In this document: piece by piece, positions 19,638 through 30,255 of the stretch
How the letters are laid out: every line of letters starts with the position of its first letter
Position numbering within the stretch: the stretch's first letter is position 1
DNA from: Providencia sneebia DSM 19967
Lineage (GTDB): Bacteria > Pseudomonadota > Gammaproteobacteria > Enterobacterales > Enterobacteriaceae
Assembly (NCBI RefSeq): GCF_000314895.2
Contig: NZ_CM001773.1
Coordinates: forward strand, 2,422,060 to 2,481,707
DNA: 59,648 bases
Reading direction: 5' to 3'
The notes under the pieces: generated by a model
Database searches by the model: none
The model's input: only the letters and a program-made list of their open reading frames with translations
What the model was told of the DNA's origin: nothing
Translations under genes and position numbers: made by a program

Positions 19638-20287
19638 CATCAAGTCCTTTCAAAAAGTAGGTAGGGTAAACGTTGTCGTTGGGGCTGTGCATCTTCCATA
19701 CTTGCAGTGCAGCCATGATAATATTTTCACCTGGAAACAAGATAAATGTTAGCGCATATCTAACATAATGTTGGCTAAAAATGACTCAGCAAGTCAATCT
19801 AAAGATTACAGGTTTCTTGTCACTTTAAACAAAAATCTTCCCAAACTCCAACAACTCTCTAGTATAAACATATCAAACAATCAAATCATGATCACCCCTA
19901 CAAATTCTAGAAAATTCTATCAGTTACAGGATATTTATTGTGACTCATTGACTGTAAAACCAGCATGATAATGCAGAATGTGTTCAACGGGATACGCGTC
20001 TTATATTTAAATAACTTTCTGCAATAATGATCAAGATAAGAATTAATACATTAAAATAATGTGTATTAATATAATTGACTTTGATAATTTTAATTGTGGC
20101 TAATTCAGTTTATTGTGTCTTGCTGTTTATCTATCTTATGACTTTATAATAAGTGTTAATTAAAGTAAGTCATTATAAATATTCTTAATTTATAATAATA
20201 TTTACCTAGACTGTATTATTTTTTATTGATAAGTAAATTCGTATGTAGTGAGTTAATGAAATCTTCTGACATATAAAGGAACCCATT
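19638..20287. other. maeB / response-regulator divergent intergenic region
   Basis: 650 bases holding the maeB promoter and that of the divergent regulator gene. It becomes very AT-rich from about 20030. A 66-codon frame at 19768-19968 has no ribosome binding site and unconvincing composition. No RNA gene or known operator was recognised. Confidence 0.5.
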
Positions 20288-20920
20288 ATGTCTATGCATT
20301 CCGTCATGATTATTGATGAGCAACCCATTTATCGCTATGGTCTACGTCAACTCATCACTCAAGATGCGCATTTTGAAGTCACAGCGGAAAGTTGTCATTG
20401 CTCAGAAGCATTACATATCGCGAATGAATTACAGCCCAATTTAATCGTGATAGATACCCACATTCGCGGAATCAAAACCTTTGAAACAATCAGGTCACTT
20501 CGTAAACGCTGCTCGCAATCATACTTACTTGTCCTCTCATTATCGGCAATAATCACAGATATTTATGGTGCGATGGATGCTGGGGCGCACGGCTATCTAT
20601 TAAAAAGCAGTGATCTTGATATGTTGATGAACAGTGTCAAAAAAGCCTCTGAAGGACACCATGTTTTCAGTGAAAAAGTTTATCAATGTCTACTTAATCG
20701 ACATAAAAACCAAGATCCTTTATCCTCTTTAACGCGTCGTGAACAGGAAATATTACATAAAATGTCAATGGGGTTAAAAAATAAGGAAATCTCTAAATTA
20801 CTTTTCATATCAGAAGAAACCGTCAAAGTTCATATTCGAAATTTACTTAAAAAATTAAATGTTCGTTCACGTTTACAGGCAAGCTTAATTTATATGGAAG
20901 CAAAAAACTTATCTAATTGA
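20288..20920 (+). CDS. NarL/NarP-type response regulator, orphan
   Basis: 210 residues, similar overall to NarP. The receiver domain (about 1-120) has acidic residues Asp10-Glu11, phospho-acceptor Asp56 (LIVIDTHIRG), Ser84/Ser86 where Thr is usual, and Lys106 (GYLLKSSD). The C-terminal LuxR-type helix-turn-helix reads LTRREQEIL...NKEISKLLFISEETVKVHIRNLLKKLNVRS in separate blocks and is almost identical to NarP/NarL in the recognition helix. AAGGA precedes the ATG. No sensor kinase gene is adjacent; in E. coli narQ lies near this position. A role in nitrate/nitrite or other redox signalling is plausible but inferred from resemblance only. Confidence 0.85.
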   Translation: MSMHSVMIIDEQPIYRYGLRQLITQDAHFEVTAESCHCSEALHIANELQPNLIVIDTHIRGIKTFETIRSLRKRCSQSYLLVLSLSAIITDIYGAMDAGAHGYLLKSSDLDMLMNSVKKASEGHHVFSEKVYQCLLNRHKNQDPLSSLTRREQEILHKMSMGLKNKEISKLLFISEETVKVHIRNLLKKLNVRSRLQASLIYMEAKNLSN

Positions 20921-21172
20921 ATAATGATTTAAATAATCACAATATCACTTTAAATAGTTTTTAAATATTTATAATTATTATTTATAACTAAATTAATTAT
21001 GTAATCAATCAAGAGTGAATATTATACAGAATTCAGACATCAATATAATATTGAAACATATACATACAGTTTAAGTTAATTTATCAAAAAACAAATACAA
21101 CAAGGTATGGATCATGACCGATTTTTCACGCATTATGTATAGCTAACTCTATAGTCAGCAAAGGAAATCTTC

Positions 21173-21541
21173 ATGTCGAATACATCTCCTTCTTATATCA
21201 TGTATGGTATTAAAAACTGTGACACCATCAAAAAAGCACGTCGTTACTTAGAAGATAATGGAATTGACTACAAATTCCATGATTACCGTGTAGATGGAAT
21301 TGATGATGCACTATTATCTCAATTTATTGAAAAGCTTGGGTGGGAAGTTCTCGTCAATAAAAGAGGTACAACATGGAGAAAATTGAGCGACAGTGAAAAA
21401 AATGCCGTTGTTGATGCAGCGAGTGCAACAAAAATATTATTAGCTGAACCCGCAATGATCAAACGCCCTATCCTTGTTTCATCTGATGGCTGCTATCTGG
21501 TTGGTTTTTCTATTGATGAATACAATCAATTCACAAAATAA
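21173..21541 (+). CDS. yffB: ArsC/Spx-family thioredoxin-fold protein YffB
   Basis: 122 residues of the ArsC-like family. The N-terminal motif [17 protein letters not shown] has a single cysteine (GIKNC) at the thiol position, and the C-terminus has [17 protein letters not shown]. It lies 20 nt upstream of dapE, the arrangement found in E. coli, so the two are probably cotranscribed. Family members resemble glutathione-dependent thiol reductases, but the physiological role of YffB is not established. GGAAA precedes the ATG at 21173. Confidence 0.92.
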   Translation: MSNTSPSYIMYGIKNCDTIKKARRYLEDNGIDYKFHDYRVDGIDDALLSQFIEKLGWEVLVNKRGTTWRKLSDSEKNAVVDAASATKILLAEPAMIKRPILVSSDGCYLVGFSIDEYNQFTK

Positions 21542-21561
21542 ATAATAAGCAGGAATATTAA

Positions 21562-22695
21562 ATGAATTGTCCGGTCATACAACTTGCTCAAGAATTGATT
21601 TCGCGCCCATCAATTAGCCCTGATGACCAAGGATGTCAGGCATTACTGACTGAGCGTTTAGAAAAACTAGGTTTTACTGTTGAACAAATGCCTTTTGGTG
21701 ACACGCTCAATTTTTGGGCATATCATGGTGCTAAAGATGGCGAAACCTTAGCCTTTGCGGGGCATACCGATGTTGTTCCGGCTGGCGATCCAGCAAAATG
21801 GCAAACTCCCCCTTTTACACCCACTATCATTAATCAACATCTCTATGGTCGTGGTGCTGCTGACATGAAAGGCTCAGTCGCGGCAATGGTTGTTGCAGCA
21901 GAACGTTTTGTCGAAAAACATCCCGACCATCAGGGCAGACTCGCCTTTCTGATCACATCGGATGAAGAGGCTGATGCGACTCACGGAACCGTGAAAGTTG
22001 TTGAAACATTAATGAAGCGCAATGAGCGTTTAGATTACTGTTTAGTCGGTGAACCATCCAGTCAAGCACAATTAGGGGATATTGTTAAAAATGGCCGAAG
22101 AGGTTCACTCACTGCGAATTTAACTATTTTAGGCACACAAGGTCATGTTGCCTATCCGCATCTAGCCGATAACCCAGTCCATCGAGCAACTGCATTTTTA
22201 CAAGAACTCACCAATATTCAGTGGGATCAAGGCAATAAATTTTTCCCTGCAACAAGCATGCAAATTGCCAATATTCATGCAGGTACAGGTGCCAGTAATG
22301 TCATCCCCGGTGAATTATTTATTCAATTTAATTTCCGATTCAGTACTGAAGTAACGGATACATTGATCCGTGAACAAGTTGAAACCTTACTTGAACGCCA
22401 CAACCTTAAATACCAATTAAAATGGGCTCTTTCTGGACAACCTTTTCTCACGCCAAAAGGAAAATTGGTCGATGCGACTATTCAAGCCATTAAAGAAAAA
22501 ACAACTCTAACAACTGAATTATCGACCAGTGGCGGAACTTCAGATGGGCGTTTTATTGCTCAAATGGGGGCACAAGTTATTGAATTAGGTCCGCTAAATG
22601 CCACGATCCATAAAGTTGATGAATGCGTTAAGGTGGATGATCTCCAACAACTTGCCTTAATTTATGAACGAGTCATGGAGTTACTGTTGTTATGA
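21562..22695 (+). CDS. dapE: Succinyl-diaminopimelate desuccinylase
   Basis: 377 residues, M20 metallopeptidase family, close to E. coli DapE (375). Motifs in order: [14 protein letters not shown] with the first zinc-binding histidine, [15 protein letters not shown] with the bridging aspartate, [13 protein letters not shown] with the catalytic glutamates, and [12 protein letters not shown]...IHKVDECV near the end. It hydrolyses N-succinyl-L,L-diaminopimelate to diaminopimelate and succinate in lysine and peptidoglycan precursor synthesis. AGGA lies upstream of the ATG. The stop overlaps the start of the following M15 peptidase gene by four bases (ATGA). Confidence 0.97.
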   Translation: MNCPVIQLAQELISRPSISPDDQGCQALLTERLEKLGFTVEQMPFGDTLNFWAYHGAKDGETLAFAGHTDVVPAGDPAKWQTPPFTPTIINQHLYGRGAADMKGSVAAMVVAAERFVEKHPDHQGRLAFLITSDEEADATHGTVKVVETLMKRNERLDYCLVGEPSSQAQLGDIVKNGRRGSLTANLTILGTQGHVAYPHLADNPVHRATAFLQELTNIQWDQGNKFFPATSMQIANIHAGTGASNVIPGELFIQFNFRFSTEVTDTLIREQVETLLERHNLKYQLKWALSGQPFLTPKGKLVDATIQAIKEKTTLTTELSTSGGTSDGRFIAQMGAQVIELGPLNATIHKVDECVKVDDLQQLALIYERVMELLLL

Positions 22696-23360
22696 TTTCA
22701 ATTGAAATGCTGACTGGCCGCTCAACCGACCATCTTGTTACATTAGGTGGAAATCATCGGCTACAATTTAATGCCACCAAAGCATTTTTAGCAATGCAAC
22801 AAGCTGCTGCTCGAGCGGGCTTTAAATTGCAGTCAGCAAGCGCTTTTCGAGATTTTTCACGCCAGCAATTAATTTGGAATGAAAAATTAGCTGGGAAACG
22901 CCCTGTTCTCGATAAAAATAGCCAGCCATTAGAGATAAATAAACTCAATGAAGGTCAACTTTGTGAGGCTATTTTGCATTGGTCAGCATTACCAGGGGCA
23001 AGTCGCCATCATTGGGGAACAGAAATTGATATTTATGACCCACTACGACTTCCTGAAGGGAAATCATTGCAATTAGAACCTTGGGAATATGAAGATGGCG
23101 GTTACTTTTCTGAGCTGAATCATTGGCTAAGTGATAACATGGCCACTTATGATTTTTACCGCCCATTTACAGCAAAAGATGCGGGTGTCGCTTATGAGCC
23201 TTGGCATATCAGCTATTGGCCACTTTCTCATGAAGCAGAGCAACAACTCACTCCAGAAGTGATTAAATCAGTTTTAGAACAAGAAGACATCTTAGGTAAA
23301 AATTGGCTATTAGATAATTTAGATTATGTTTTTAATCATTATATTCAATTACCTAGATAA
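22692..23360 (+). CDS. M15-family (VanY-like) D-alanyl-D-alanine carboxypeptidase
   Basis: 222 residues. The zinc peptidase signature SxHxxGxxxD is present as [10 protein letters not shown] (ligands His106 and Asp113), and YEPWHISYW supplies catalytic Glu169 and third ligand His172, as in VanY/DdcY enzymes. No signal peptide or membrane segment is visible, so it may act in the cytoplasm or be exported otherwise. The ATG lies within the dapE stop region (ATGA), so it is translationally coupled to dapE. Family members trim the C-terminal D-Ala or cross-links of peptidoglycan peptides; the substrate here is unproven. A terminator follows at 23364. Confidence 0.87.
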   Translation: MISIEMLTGRSTDHLVTLGGNHRLQFNATKAFLAMQQAAARAGFKLQSASAFRDFSRQQLIWNEKLAGKRPVLDKNSQPLEINKLNEGQLCEAILHWSALPGASRHHWGTEIDIYDPLRLPEGKSLQLEPWEYEDGGYFSELNHWLSDNMATYDFYRPFTAKDAGVAYEPWHISYWPLSHEAEQQLTPEVIKSVLEQEDILGKNWLLDNLDYVFNHYIQLPR

Positions 23361-23363
23361 TCT

Positions 23364-23389
23364 ATAATGCGCCTTTATTGGCGCGTTAT
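23364..23389. terminator. Bidirectional terminator between the M15 peptidase and DUF454 genes
   Basis: Ten-base arms ATAATGCGCC / GGCGCGTTAT with one wobble pair and a TTTATT loop lie directly between two convergent genes, with a T-rich stretch ending ATTTTTT following. Confidence 0.7.
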
Positions 23390-23401
23390 TCCACTTATTT
23401 T

Positions 23402-23791
23402 TTACTTAGTTTTGCTTTCTATTGGTTTATCAACGACAGGCAAACGAGACATAAAAATCAACAACCAACACAATAAAATAAATAGACCTATTTTTAGCCA
23501 CAAATAATTCACTACCCAAATAGATATTGAAAATGTCAGTAATATCACAATGATTGCTTTAGGTTTTGCACCTTTAGGCAGCCCTTTGTAAGTTTGCCAG
23601 TGGCGAATATAGGGCCCAAACCAAGACTGATAAAGTAACCAATGATGAAAACGAGGTGATGAACGCGAAAAACACCATGCCGCCAATAATAAAAATGGCG
23701 TTGTTGGTAAAACGGGCAAGACCACACCTAAAAAGGCCAATATGACGGCTAACCAGCCAACAATGATTAAAAATCCCTTTTTTATGCCCAC
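23402..23791 (-). CDS. DUF454 inner-membrane protein (YbaN-like)
   Basis: 129 residues with three to four hydrophobic helices. The DUF454 core is clear: GWLAVILAFLGVVLPVLPTT followed by PFLLLAAWCFSRSSPRFHHW and LLYQSWFGPYIRHW. E. coli YbaN belongs to this family; its function is unknown. It stands alone, convergent with the M15 peptidase gene and separated from it by a bidirectional terminator. Confidence 0.88.
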   Translation of the reverse strand: MGIKKGFLIIVGWLAVILAFLGVVLPVLPTTPFLLLAAWCFSRSSPRFHHWLLYQSWFGPYIRHWQTYKGLPKGAKPKAIIVILLTFSISIWVVNYLWLKIGLFILLCWLLIFMSRLPVVDKPIESKTK

Positions 23792-23999
23792 AATTGGCCT
23801 CTTTACCGACTCAAAAAATGATTTAATGTTTTAACATTCATACTCAGAATTTCAATATTTATTTGTTATGGTTCATGCTAACCGCTACCTAATTACCTCT
23901 TCATATTGGTCATCGCAATACATTCATAGCATCTATTACATGCAACTTAACTGGATTGGCGTATAATTCCCGTATATTAGCAAATATAAAAGGTCAAAT

Positions 24000-24188
24000 A
24001 TGCATTGGTTAGCGGATTATTGGTGGGTGATTTTGCTGGTTTTAGTCGGTATTATCTGGAACTCCATCAAAGATATGATGAAAGTGGATCATAAAAAGTA
24101 TTTAGAGAATAAACCTGAGCTGCCACCTCATCAAGATAATAACCATCTTTGGGATGACGAAGATGATTGGCCTAAGGATAAGAAATAG
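24000..24188 (+). CDS. ypfN: Small membrane protein YpfN (UPF0370)
   Basis: 62 residues: an N-terminal membrane helix ([20 protein letters not shown]) followed by a soluble tail with [20 protein letters not shown] and an acidic DDEDDWP end, as in YpfN of E. coli. The function is unknown. Its last 17 bases overlap tail-to-tail with the end of tmcA on the other strand, so no intergenic terminator exists between them. Confidence 0.93.
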   Translation: MHWLADYWWVILLVLVGIIWNSIKDMMKVDHKKYLENKPELPPHQDNNHLWDDEDDWPKDKK

Positions 24189-26184
24189 TAATTTTTTGAG
24201 CGATTTGCTCAACTAACTCCGGAAAATCACACTCAACAATTTCGCGAATTTCCGCTCTTGCACATTTCAGCCACTGCTTTTGGCCTGTCAGCCCCATTTT
24301 CTGGCAAAGATCTTCAATAGAAACTTGTTGTTGAAAATGGAGGCGAAGTAACATTAATCCGTTTTCTTCTTGCATTAATAATCTTTGTATAGCCGCGCCG
24401 CTTGCCGCAAGAGTGCGGCTATATAAACCAAACCCAATCAACTCAAACCAATCTTCAGCGCTTAAATCTTGCAGATTATTCGTTTTCAAATTAAAAATGT
24501 TAATATCATTACGCCAAAAGAGATCACGAGCTAACAATAATTTCGCGCGTTCGCACAAACTCTCTGCTTTTGCTGATAAAGGCATCAAGGCCATCGCAGT
24601 ATAACAACCGCTGCTAGCTTCTAAATGTTCGCCAATGCGCACTAATTGAAACCCCATTTTTAACCAAAAATTTAATAATTCAGGCGTGAGGCCAAAACTG
24701 ACAGACAAATAATCTAAGTTCGCCAATTTAGCGCTGGCTTTTTGTGCTTCTATCAGCTGTTTGCCAATTTTTTGTCGTCGAGATTTTTCACTTACGGCAA
24801 TGCGCATTACTCGTTGTGATTTCATCAAAGCTGCACACGGAAAATAATGATGAGCAGCAAGTGATTGAGCGACAAGATTTCCTCTTGGTCGGCGTAAACC
24901 CGCCCAAATTTGCCAGCATAAATCCGACTCAAGTCCACCTTCTTCGACCATCCACAGAGCACCAATAAACTGTCCACATGATTTAGCTGCCATAAATGAT
25001 TGGCCTTTTGCATCTAACAATCGGCGCAAATCTAGCGGTGATGTTCTATAGTGAGCACTCGTCAACAAACCATAAAAAGCTTGCAGAACCTTAGCATCAT
25101 TTGCCAGCTGTTGCTGCGTAACTGGCGTGATTTGCCATTGAGTTTGCTGATTATCATGGTTTTCAAAGTCTTTGAGTAATAATGCTTGATCTAACCAATT
25201 TTCAAGAGGATCGTTTTTAGCCCAGCGAATAGGCTCTGATAATTCAATTTTAGTAAAATCAGCCAATTGATGACAAAATTTACTGAGGAAACCGCGCCCT
25301 GTGCCTTCATAGCCATCCACTGTGGTAGTCATTAACACTCGCGGGAAATAAGCAATAATTTGTCGTAATAGATAAGTTGGAATTGCGGCAGCTTCATCAA
25401 TAATGAGCCAATCCGCCGTTATTGCTGCTCCACTTGCACATAAACGTAAAAGTTCATCAGGAGAGCGAAAATCCAGTGGTTTCCCGGCTTGCTGTTCAAT
25501 CATAACCGTTGAAACTTTTGCAGGTGCACAGCACCAACATTCACCTTCCCATTGCTGGAGTAGCATTCCCGCCAGCGTCGACTTTCCTCGGCCCCTTTGC
25601 GCAATAATGCCCCAAACCCCTTGTTTTGCTGATAATAATTGATTCAATGCTTGCTGCTGAGCGGGTGTAGCTAGCCCTAAAGGTGGCTGCCAAGCTTGTT
25701 GTTCAGGTAACAAAGTCCATTCTGGCAGATTACCTTGCTCCCACATTAAAATATTACTGTCAGATTGAAATGACTTTTGTAAGTGATGAACAAAATTTGG
25801 TGTTGGGATCATCCCATGCTGTTCATTCCAGCGCAGACTGTCCTTATCGGGGGTTATTGGCCAACTCTTTTGCGGTGGCGTACACAGTACCAGCAAGCTC
25901 CCGGCTTTTAATGTGCCTGCCAATCTCGCCAATGCTTCACTGTGGAAACCTTCAGTTGCATCAAAAATAGCATGAAAAAACTCTCTGCCAAGTAACAGAT
26001 GCGTTTTACTTTCAATAATAGCGCCTGTAATGCGGGATGAAATTGTGATCCAATCACCCTGAATTTGCTGTTTTATACAGACAAGTTGCTGATCAATCCA
26101 TGGTGTTTCACCCGATAAAACCAACAAACGCCGAAACCCCAAATAACTCAGTTGATCACAAATCGTTGATAATGGAATCGCCAT
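24172..26184 (-). CDS. tmcA: tRNA(Met) cytidine acetyltransferase
   Basis: 670 residues from the ATG at 26184, matching E. coli TmcA (671); an upstream TTG at 26232 would overlap the previous gene. The N-terminal DUF1726 domain is followed by an RNA-helicase-like ATPase with Walker [10 protein letters not shown] and the DEAAAIP box, then a GNAT acetyltransferase region ([34 protein letters not shown]) and a tRNA-binding C-terminus. It acetylates the wobble cytidine of elongator tRNA-Met using acetyl-CoA and ATP. It starts 7 nt after the DUF441 gene, implying one operon. Confidence 0.95.
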   Translation of the reverse strand: MAIPLSTICDQLSYLGFRRLLVLSGETPWIDQQLVCIKQQIQGDWITISSRITGAIIESKTHLLLGREFFHAIFDATEGFHSEALARLAGTLKAGSLLVLCTPPQKSWPITPDKDSLRWNEQHGMIPTPNFVHHLQKSFQSDSNILMWEQGNLPEWTLLPEQQAWQPPLGLATPAQQQALNQLLSAKQGVWGIIAQRGRGKSTLAGMLLQQWEGECWCCAPAKVSTVMIEQQAGKPLDFRSPDELLRLCASGAAITADWLIIDEAAAIPTYLLRQIIAYFPRVLMTTTVDGYEGTGRGFLSKFCHQLADFTKIELSEPIRWAKNDPLENWLDQALLLKDFENHDNQQTQWQITPVTQQQLANDAKVLQAFYGLLTSAHYRTSPLDLRRLLDAKGQSFMAAKSCGQFIGALWMVEEGGLESDLCWQIWAGLRRPRGNLVAQSLAAHHYFPCAALMKSQRVMRIAVSEKSRRQKIGKQLIEAQKASAKLANLDYLSVSFGLTPELLNFWLKMGFQLVRIGEHLEASSGCYTAMALMPLSAKAESLCERAKLLLARDLFWRNDINIFNLKTNNLQDLSAEDWFELIGFGLYSRTLAASGAAIQRLLMQEENGLMLLRLHFQQQVSIEDLCQKMGLTGQKQWLKCARAEIREIVECDFPELVEQIAQKITISYP

Positions 26185-26191
26185 ACCTTGG

Positions 26192-26644
26192 TTAAGATTT
26201 ACCAATAAGTAATGATAATATCCCTGCTGCAATTAATGGCCCAACCGGCACACCGCGGAAAAGAGCAACACCAATGACAGTTCCCACCAGAAGCCCTGCA
26301 ACAGTTGAAGGTTGATTAGACATTAATGCCACCCCCCGACTTCCCAGCCAAGAAACAGTAATCCCAATCACAATGGCAAGAATAGATTTCCAATTTAGAA
26401 ATGAACTTAAAACATCATGCGATGAAATTTTTCCGCTGGCTATTGGTGCCATAACACCAATCGTTAATATGAGGATGCCCACTGTTAGCCCATATTTTTC
26501 TACCCACGGGAAATAGTTATTTAAGGGAGTAATTCGTACAACCAATAGAAATAACATAGCTAACGTAACTGTCATATTATGGCTAATGATGCCAAGACCC
26601 GCTAAAACTAATAAGATAATCAAGGTAGGATCGACGTTACTCAT
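26192..26644 (-). CDS. DUF441 inner-membrane protein (YeaL-like)
   Basis: 150 residues with four or more hydrophobic helices: [16 protein letters not shown] at the start, then [19 protein letters not shown] and [18 protein letters not shown] at the end, which are hallmarks of the DUF441/YeaL family. Family function is unknown. The stop is 7 nt before the tmcA start, so the two are probably cotranscribed. In E. coli yeaL is not next to tmcA, so this linkage differs. Confidence 0.88.
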   Translation of the reverse strand: MSNVDPTLIILLVLAGLGIISHNMTVTLAMLFLLVVRITPLNNYFPWVEKYGLTVGILILTIGVMAPIASGKISSHDVLSSFLNWKSILAIVIGITVSWLGSRGVALMSNQPSTVAGLLVGTVIGVALFRGVPVGPLIAAGILSLLIGKS

Positions 26645-26790
26645 AAATATTCCTGTAAAACTAGCTGAATAACCAACATAATCAGCTAGACGTAAATTTA
26701 GAGGCTAATGTTATTGGCTTACTCAACAAGAAGCAAACACAAATACTATCAATTGGTTAACAGATTTTCAGTTGTTATAAAAATAATTGA

Positions 26791-27672
26791 CTAACTTTTA
26801 AAGGTATTACAACTGTTGATATCACCTGTATCAAAGCCTTTTTTAAACCAAAAATAGCGCTGCTCTGATGTACCATGTGTAAAGCTATCTGGAACAACTC
26901 GCCCTTGGCTTTGTTGTTGTAATCTATCATCGCCAATAGCTTGCGCGGCATTCAACGCAGATTGCAGGTCACCATTCTCCAAAATGCCTTCTTTATCCAT
27001 GTAGTGTCCCCAAACACCTGCAAAGCAGTCAGCTTGCAACTCTAACTTCACTGAAAGTTTATTCGCTTCTTTTTGATTTGATGTACGCTGTAACTTTCTT
27101 ACTTGTTGCTCAATACCTAATAAGTGTTGGACATGATGTCCAATTTCGTGAGCAACAACATAACCTTGTGCAAACTCACCACCTGCCCCTAGTTTTGTTT
27201 TCATATCATTATAAAATGACAGGTCGATATAGACCTTATTATCACCAGGGCAATAAAATGGTCCCATAAATGATTGACCTTGACCGCACGCGGTCGTCGT
27301 GCCATTCCGATAAATAACTAAAGTCGGTTTTTGGTAAACTTTTCCCATCTGTTTAAACTCGTTTTGCCACACATCTTCGGTAGATGCCAACATAACGGAA
27401 GTAAAATCAGCAAGTTGTTGTTCTTGAGGCGTTATTTGTCGTTTTTGTTGTTGTTGCTGCTGGCTCGTTGTTCCAAGCGGTTCACCTGTAATTAATCCAG
27501 ATAAATCAACACCATAATACCCGGCAACAACAATAACAATGAGGATCACAATCCCACTTTTACCGCGAAGTGGTAGACGCATTCCTCCACCCGCTGGGCG
27601 AAAACCACCGGATGAATTATTCGACCTTCTATCTTCAATATTGTCGCTACGACGACGATTTTGCCAACGCAT
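26791..27672 (-). CDS. ypfJ: Putative neutral zinc metallopeptidase YpfJ
   Basis: 293 residues from the ATG at 27672 ([16 protein letters not shown]), preceded by AGG at good spacing; an upstream extension to 27696 was rejected. After an arginine-rich cytoplasmic start there is one membrane segment ([17 protein letters not shown]) and a glutamine-rich linker. The zinc peptidase domain has [15 protein letters not shown] (HExxH) and the downstream [13 protein letters not shown] motif. It belongs to the neutral zinc metallopeptidase family (PF04228), whose substrates are unknown. It is probably anchored facing the periplasm. Confidence 0.93.
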   Translation of the reverse strand: MRWQNRRRSDNIEDRRSNNSSGGFRPAGGGMRLPLRGKSGIVILIVIVVAGYYGVDLSGLITGEPLGTTSQQQQQQKRQITPQEQQLADFTSVMLASTEDVWQNEFKQMGKVYQKPTLVIYRNGTTTACGQGQSFMGPFYCPGDNKVYIDLSFYNDMKTKLGAGGEFAQGYVVAHEIGHHVQHLLGIEQQVRKLQRTSNQKEANKLSVKLELQADCFAGVWGHYMDKEGILENGDLQSALNAAQAIGDDRLQQQSQGRVVPDSFTHGTSEQRYFWFKKGFDTGDINSCNTFKS

Positions 27673-28144
27673 TGTTACCTCTGTATCACCAAGCAATTAA
27701 TTTGATTATCATTTAAAATGCAAACCACAAAAGATTATCAGTTATTTTTATTCAATTGCACCTTTGCAGCCAACTTTATCACGATATTATTTATCACTAT
27801 ATTAAATGATACCTAAATTTCATTCCCCCGCCTTATCATTATTTAAACAACATAGAGAAAAATATTTGGTATGCTTAGAAAGCATAATTAAGATAAGGTT
27901 AATGCTAAAAAAGTATTTTTTCGTAGCTTAAATATAACGTTATACAACAATTTATATCTTCATGATAAATTAACCACCGAATCATTCATGACGTGAATTT
28001 AATCTCAATGAGAAATTCTATTGATCAATATCCTATCTACAAATATTCATCATTTTTACGTTAATGAAAATATTAACCTACCATTTCCAAATTGTTTATT
28101 TATAATTAACATAAGAAAATTGACGGTCAGAGTATCAATAAATT
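27673..28144. other. ypfJ-queH intergenic region
   Basis: About 470 AT-rich bases between divergent genes, holding both promoters. No ORF, hairpin or operator stood out. Confidence 0.45.
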
Positions 28145-28783
28145 ATGTTAAGAGAACAACTTACACTACCAGATAATGCGGATAAATTACTTCTTCACTC
28201 TTGTTGCGCCCCTTGTTCTGGCGAGGTAATGGAAGCGCTGCAAGCTTCTGGCATTAATTATACAATATTCTTTTATAATCCTAACATTCATCCAAAAAGA
28301 GAATATTTAATTCGCAAAGAAGAAAATATTCGTTTTGCGCAAAAGCATAATATCCCATTTGTTGATGCAGATTACGATACCGATAATTGGTTTGAACGCG
28401 CTAAAGGGATGGAGCAAGAACCCGAGCGTGGCGTACGCTGTACCATGTGTTTTGATATGCGCTTTGAAAGAACAGCATTATATGCCGCTGAAAATGGATT
28501 TTCCGTTATCTCTAGCTCGCTCGGTATTTCAAGATGGAAAAATATGCAGCAAATCAATGATTGTGGCGCTCGTGCTGTTGCACCTTACCCAAACATGGTT
28601 TATTGGGATTATAACTGGCGTAAAAAAGGCGGTTCAGCTCGAATGATTGAAATCAGCAAACGGGAACAATTCTACCAACAAGAATATTGCGGCTGTATTT
28701 ATTCATTAAGAGATACCAATAAGCACCGTAAATCTCAAGGGCGGGATTTAATTAAAATTGGTGTTCAATACTATACGCCTTAA
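28145..28783 (+). CDS. queH: Epoxyqueuosine reductase QueH
   Basis: 212 residues of the DUF208 family. The cysteine pattern is complete: HSCCAPC (residues 20, 21, 24), RCTMCF (99, 102) and YCGC (182, 184), which bind an iron-sulfur cluster and a second metal. The enzyme reduces epoxyqueuosine to queuosine in tRNA, replacing QueG in organisms that lack it. [16 protein letters not shown] is also typical. It stands alone, ending at two hairpins, and converges with purC. Confidence 0.93.
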   Translation: MLREQLTLPDNADKLLLHSCCAPCSGEVMEALQASGINYTIFFYNPNIHPKREYLIRKEENIRFAQKHNIPFVDADYDTDNWFERAKGMEQEPERGVRCTMCFDMRFERTALYAAENGFSVISSSLGISRWKNMQQINDCGARAVAPYPNMVYWDYNWRKKGGSARMIEISKREQFYQQEYCGCIYSLRDTNKHRKSQGRDLIKIGVQYYTP

Positions 28784-28846
28784 TAATATGCCCTAACGTA
28801 TTGTTTACCGATATATTTTAACTATATATACAAATATACAACCATA

Positions 28847-28887
28847 GCCGTATCGGTGATGGGCTGTAGTGTAAATACGGCCCTTTT
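28847..28887 (+). terminator. queH terminator
   Basis: GCCGTAT (28847-28853) pairs with ATACGGC (28875-28881) across a 21-nt loop, followed by CCTTTTAAT. It lies about 60 nt after queH. Confidence 0.45.
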
Positions 28888-28911
28888 AATAAAATTATAG
28901 GTGTAAAACAT

Positions 28912-28944
28912 AAAGTGGGATAAGCCTTAGCATTATCCCACTTT
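28912..28944. terminator. Bidirectional terminator between queH and purC
   Basis: Perfect 12-base arms AAAGTGGGATAA / TTATCCCACTTT with a 9-nt loop lie between two convergent genes, about 40 nt from the purC stop. Confidence 0.75.
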
Positions 28945-28983
28945 AGTTATTTATTAATACAATCTGATTCTTAATTGGCGCAA

Positions 28984-29697
28984 TTAATCCAATTCTACAC
29001 CAATACGGCGAGCAACTTCCTCATAGGCTTCAATTAAGCCACCTAAACTTTGACGAAAACGGTCTTTATCCATTTTATTCAATGTTTCTTTGTCCCATAA
29101 ACGGCTTCCATCTGGTGAAAATTCATCACCAAGCACAACTTTGCCGTTAAACAGCCCAAACTCCAGTTTAAAATCAACCAGAATTAAACCTGCATCATCA
29201 AAGATTTTAGAAAGCACTTCATTTGCTTTGTAGCTCAGACGTTTCATTTCTGCCAAATTCTCTTTGCTGACCCAACCAAATGTCTCGCAATAAGATTCAT
29301 TGACCATTGGATCATGTTTGGCATCATCTTTTAAAAATAGGTCAAATAATGGTGGATTTAAAATAATCCCTTCTTCTACGCCTAAGCGTTTAACCAATGA
29401 ACCTGCTGCACGGTTACGGATCACACACTCAACGGGCACCATATCTAATTTTTTAACCAATGCTTCAGTATCAGATAAAAGTGCTTCCATTTGCGTTGGG
29501 ATACCCGCTTCTTCCAACTTGCTCATAATAAAATGGTTAAACTTATTGTTTACCATCCCTTTACGGTCGAACTGTTCAATGCGCTCACCATCGAGTGCTG
29601 ATGTATTATTACGGAACTCCAGAATTAAACGGTTTGGGTCCTCTGTGGTATAGACTGTTTTTGCCTTTCCACGATACAACTCAGCTTTCTTTTGCAT
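28984..29697 (-). CDS. purC: Phosphoribosylaminoimidazole-succinocarboxamide synthase
   Basis: 237 residues from the ATG at 29697 ([20 protein letters not shown]), identical in length to E. coli PurC and with GGAG 8 nt upstream. SAICAR synthetase motifs include [30 protein letters not shown] and [13 protein letters not shown]...[14 protein letters not shown]. It joins CAIR and aspartate with ATP in purine synthesis. A PurR-type operator lies about 220 nt upstream. The gene is monocistronic here; in E. coli bamC and dapA also lie nearby. Confidence 0.97.
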   Translation of the reverse strand: MQKKAELYRGKAKTVYTTEDPNRLILEFRNNTSALDGERIEQFDRKGMVNNKFNHFIMSKLEEAGIPTQMEALLSDTEALVKKLDMVPVECVIRNRAAGSLVKRLGVEEGIILNPPLFDLFLKDDAKHDPMVNESYCETFGWVSKENLAEMKRLSYKANEVLSKIFDDAGLILVDFKLEFGLFNGKVVLGDEFSPDGSRLWDKETLNKMDKDRFRQSLGGLIEAYEEVARRIGVELD

Positions 29698-29918
29698 CTT
29701 ACACACTCCAGAGATGTGATTATTCAATTAGGATATCAATCTGCAATCGTAATTACAGATTCAGATAAGTAACAGAAGAACGGCTAAAAGCGACATTCAT
29801 TGTTACTTTTCTGCTCTGTTTCAGTAAGTTAGCTTATTATATAAGCTAATCAGCTAACTCGCTGATATTCAATATATTATCAATCCTTACTCATCATGAT
29901 AATAAAATTCGCCCCCTT
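29698..29918 (-). other. purC leader region
   Basis: About 220 bases between the purC start and its PurR box. It is AT-rich with TATAAT-like strings (TATATAAT near 29836-29843, TATTAT near 29903); the transcription start cannot be fixed by eye. Confidence 0.4.
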
Positions 29919-29934
29919 ACGCAAACGATTACTT
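29919..29934 (-). promoter_or_regulatory. PurR-type operator upstream of purC
   Basis: ACGCAAACGATTACTT matches all 11 defined positions of the PurR consensus ANGCAANCGNTTNCNT. A TATTAT hexamer lies downstream on the purC side. Its location in the purC promoter region supports repression by hypoxanthine/guanine-bound PurR. Confidence 0.75.
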
Positions 29935-30255
29935 AAAGATAAACACAGTTTTTTCATCCTTCTGCAAGTTGTCTGAGATAAAGATAAAAAACAGTCGGAT
30001 TACTGACTTTTATAAAAATCATGTCTTCCTTCCTTAGACAAGAACCTACATATTGATAAAAATGATTATCTCAATTGATTGAATACTATTTATGTTTAAG
30101 CAATATTTAACTTCACCGCAATATCAACAGAATTTAAAGCCTCTCAATAAAATTCACTGTGCTATATTTTCTCTATCATGGATCAACACCGCTCTTGTGA
30201 AATCATGTTTTAAAATCAAGATGGCTTAACTTATAAAATAAAGAAGGAATATTTG

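Noticed and set aside
19768..19968. 66-codon ORF in the maeB/response-regulator intergenic region
   Set aside because: No ribosome binding site, no recognisable motif, and it lies in a promoter region; composition is not convincing.
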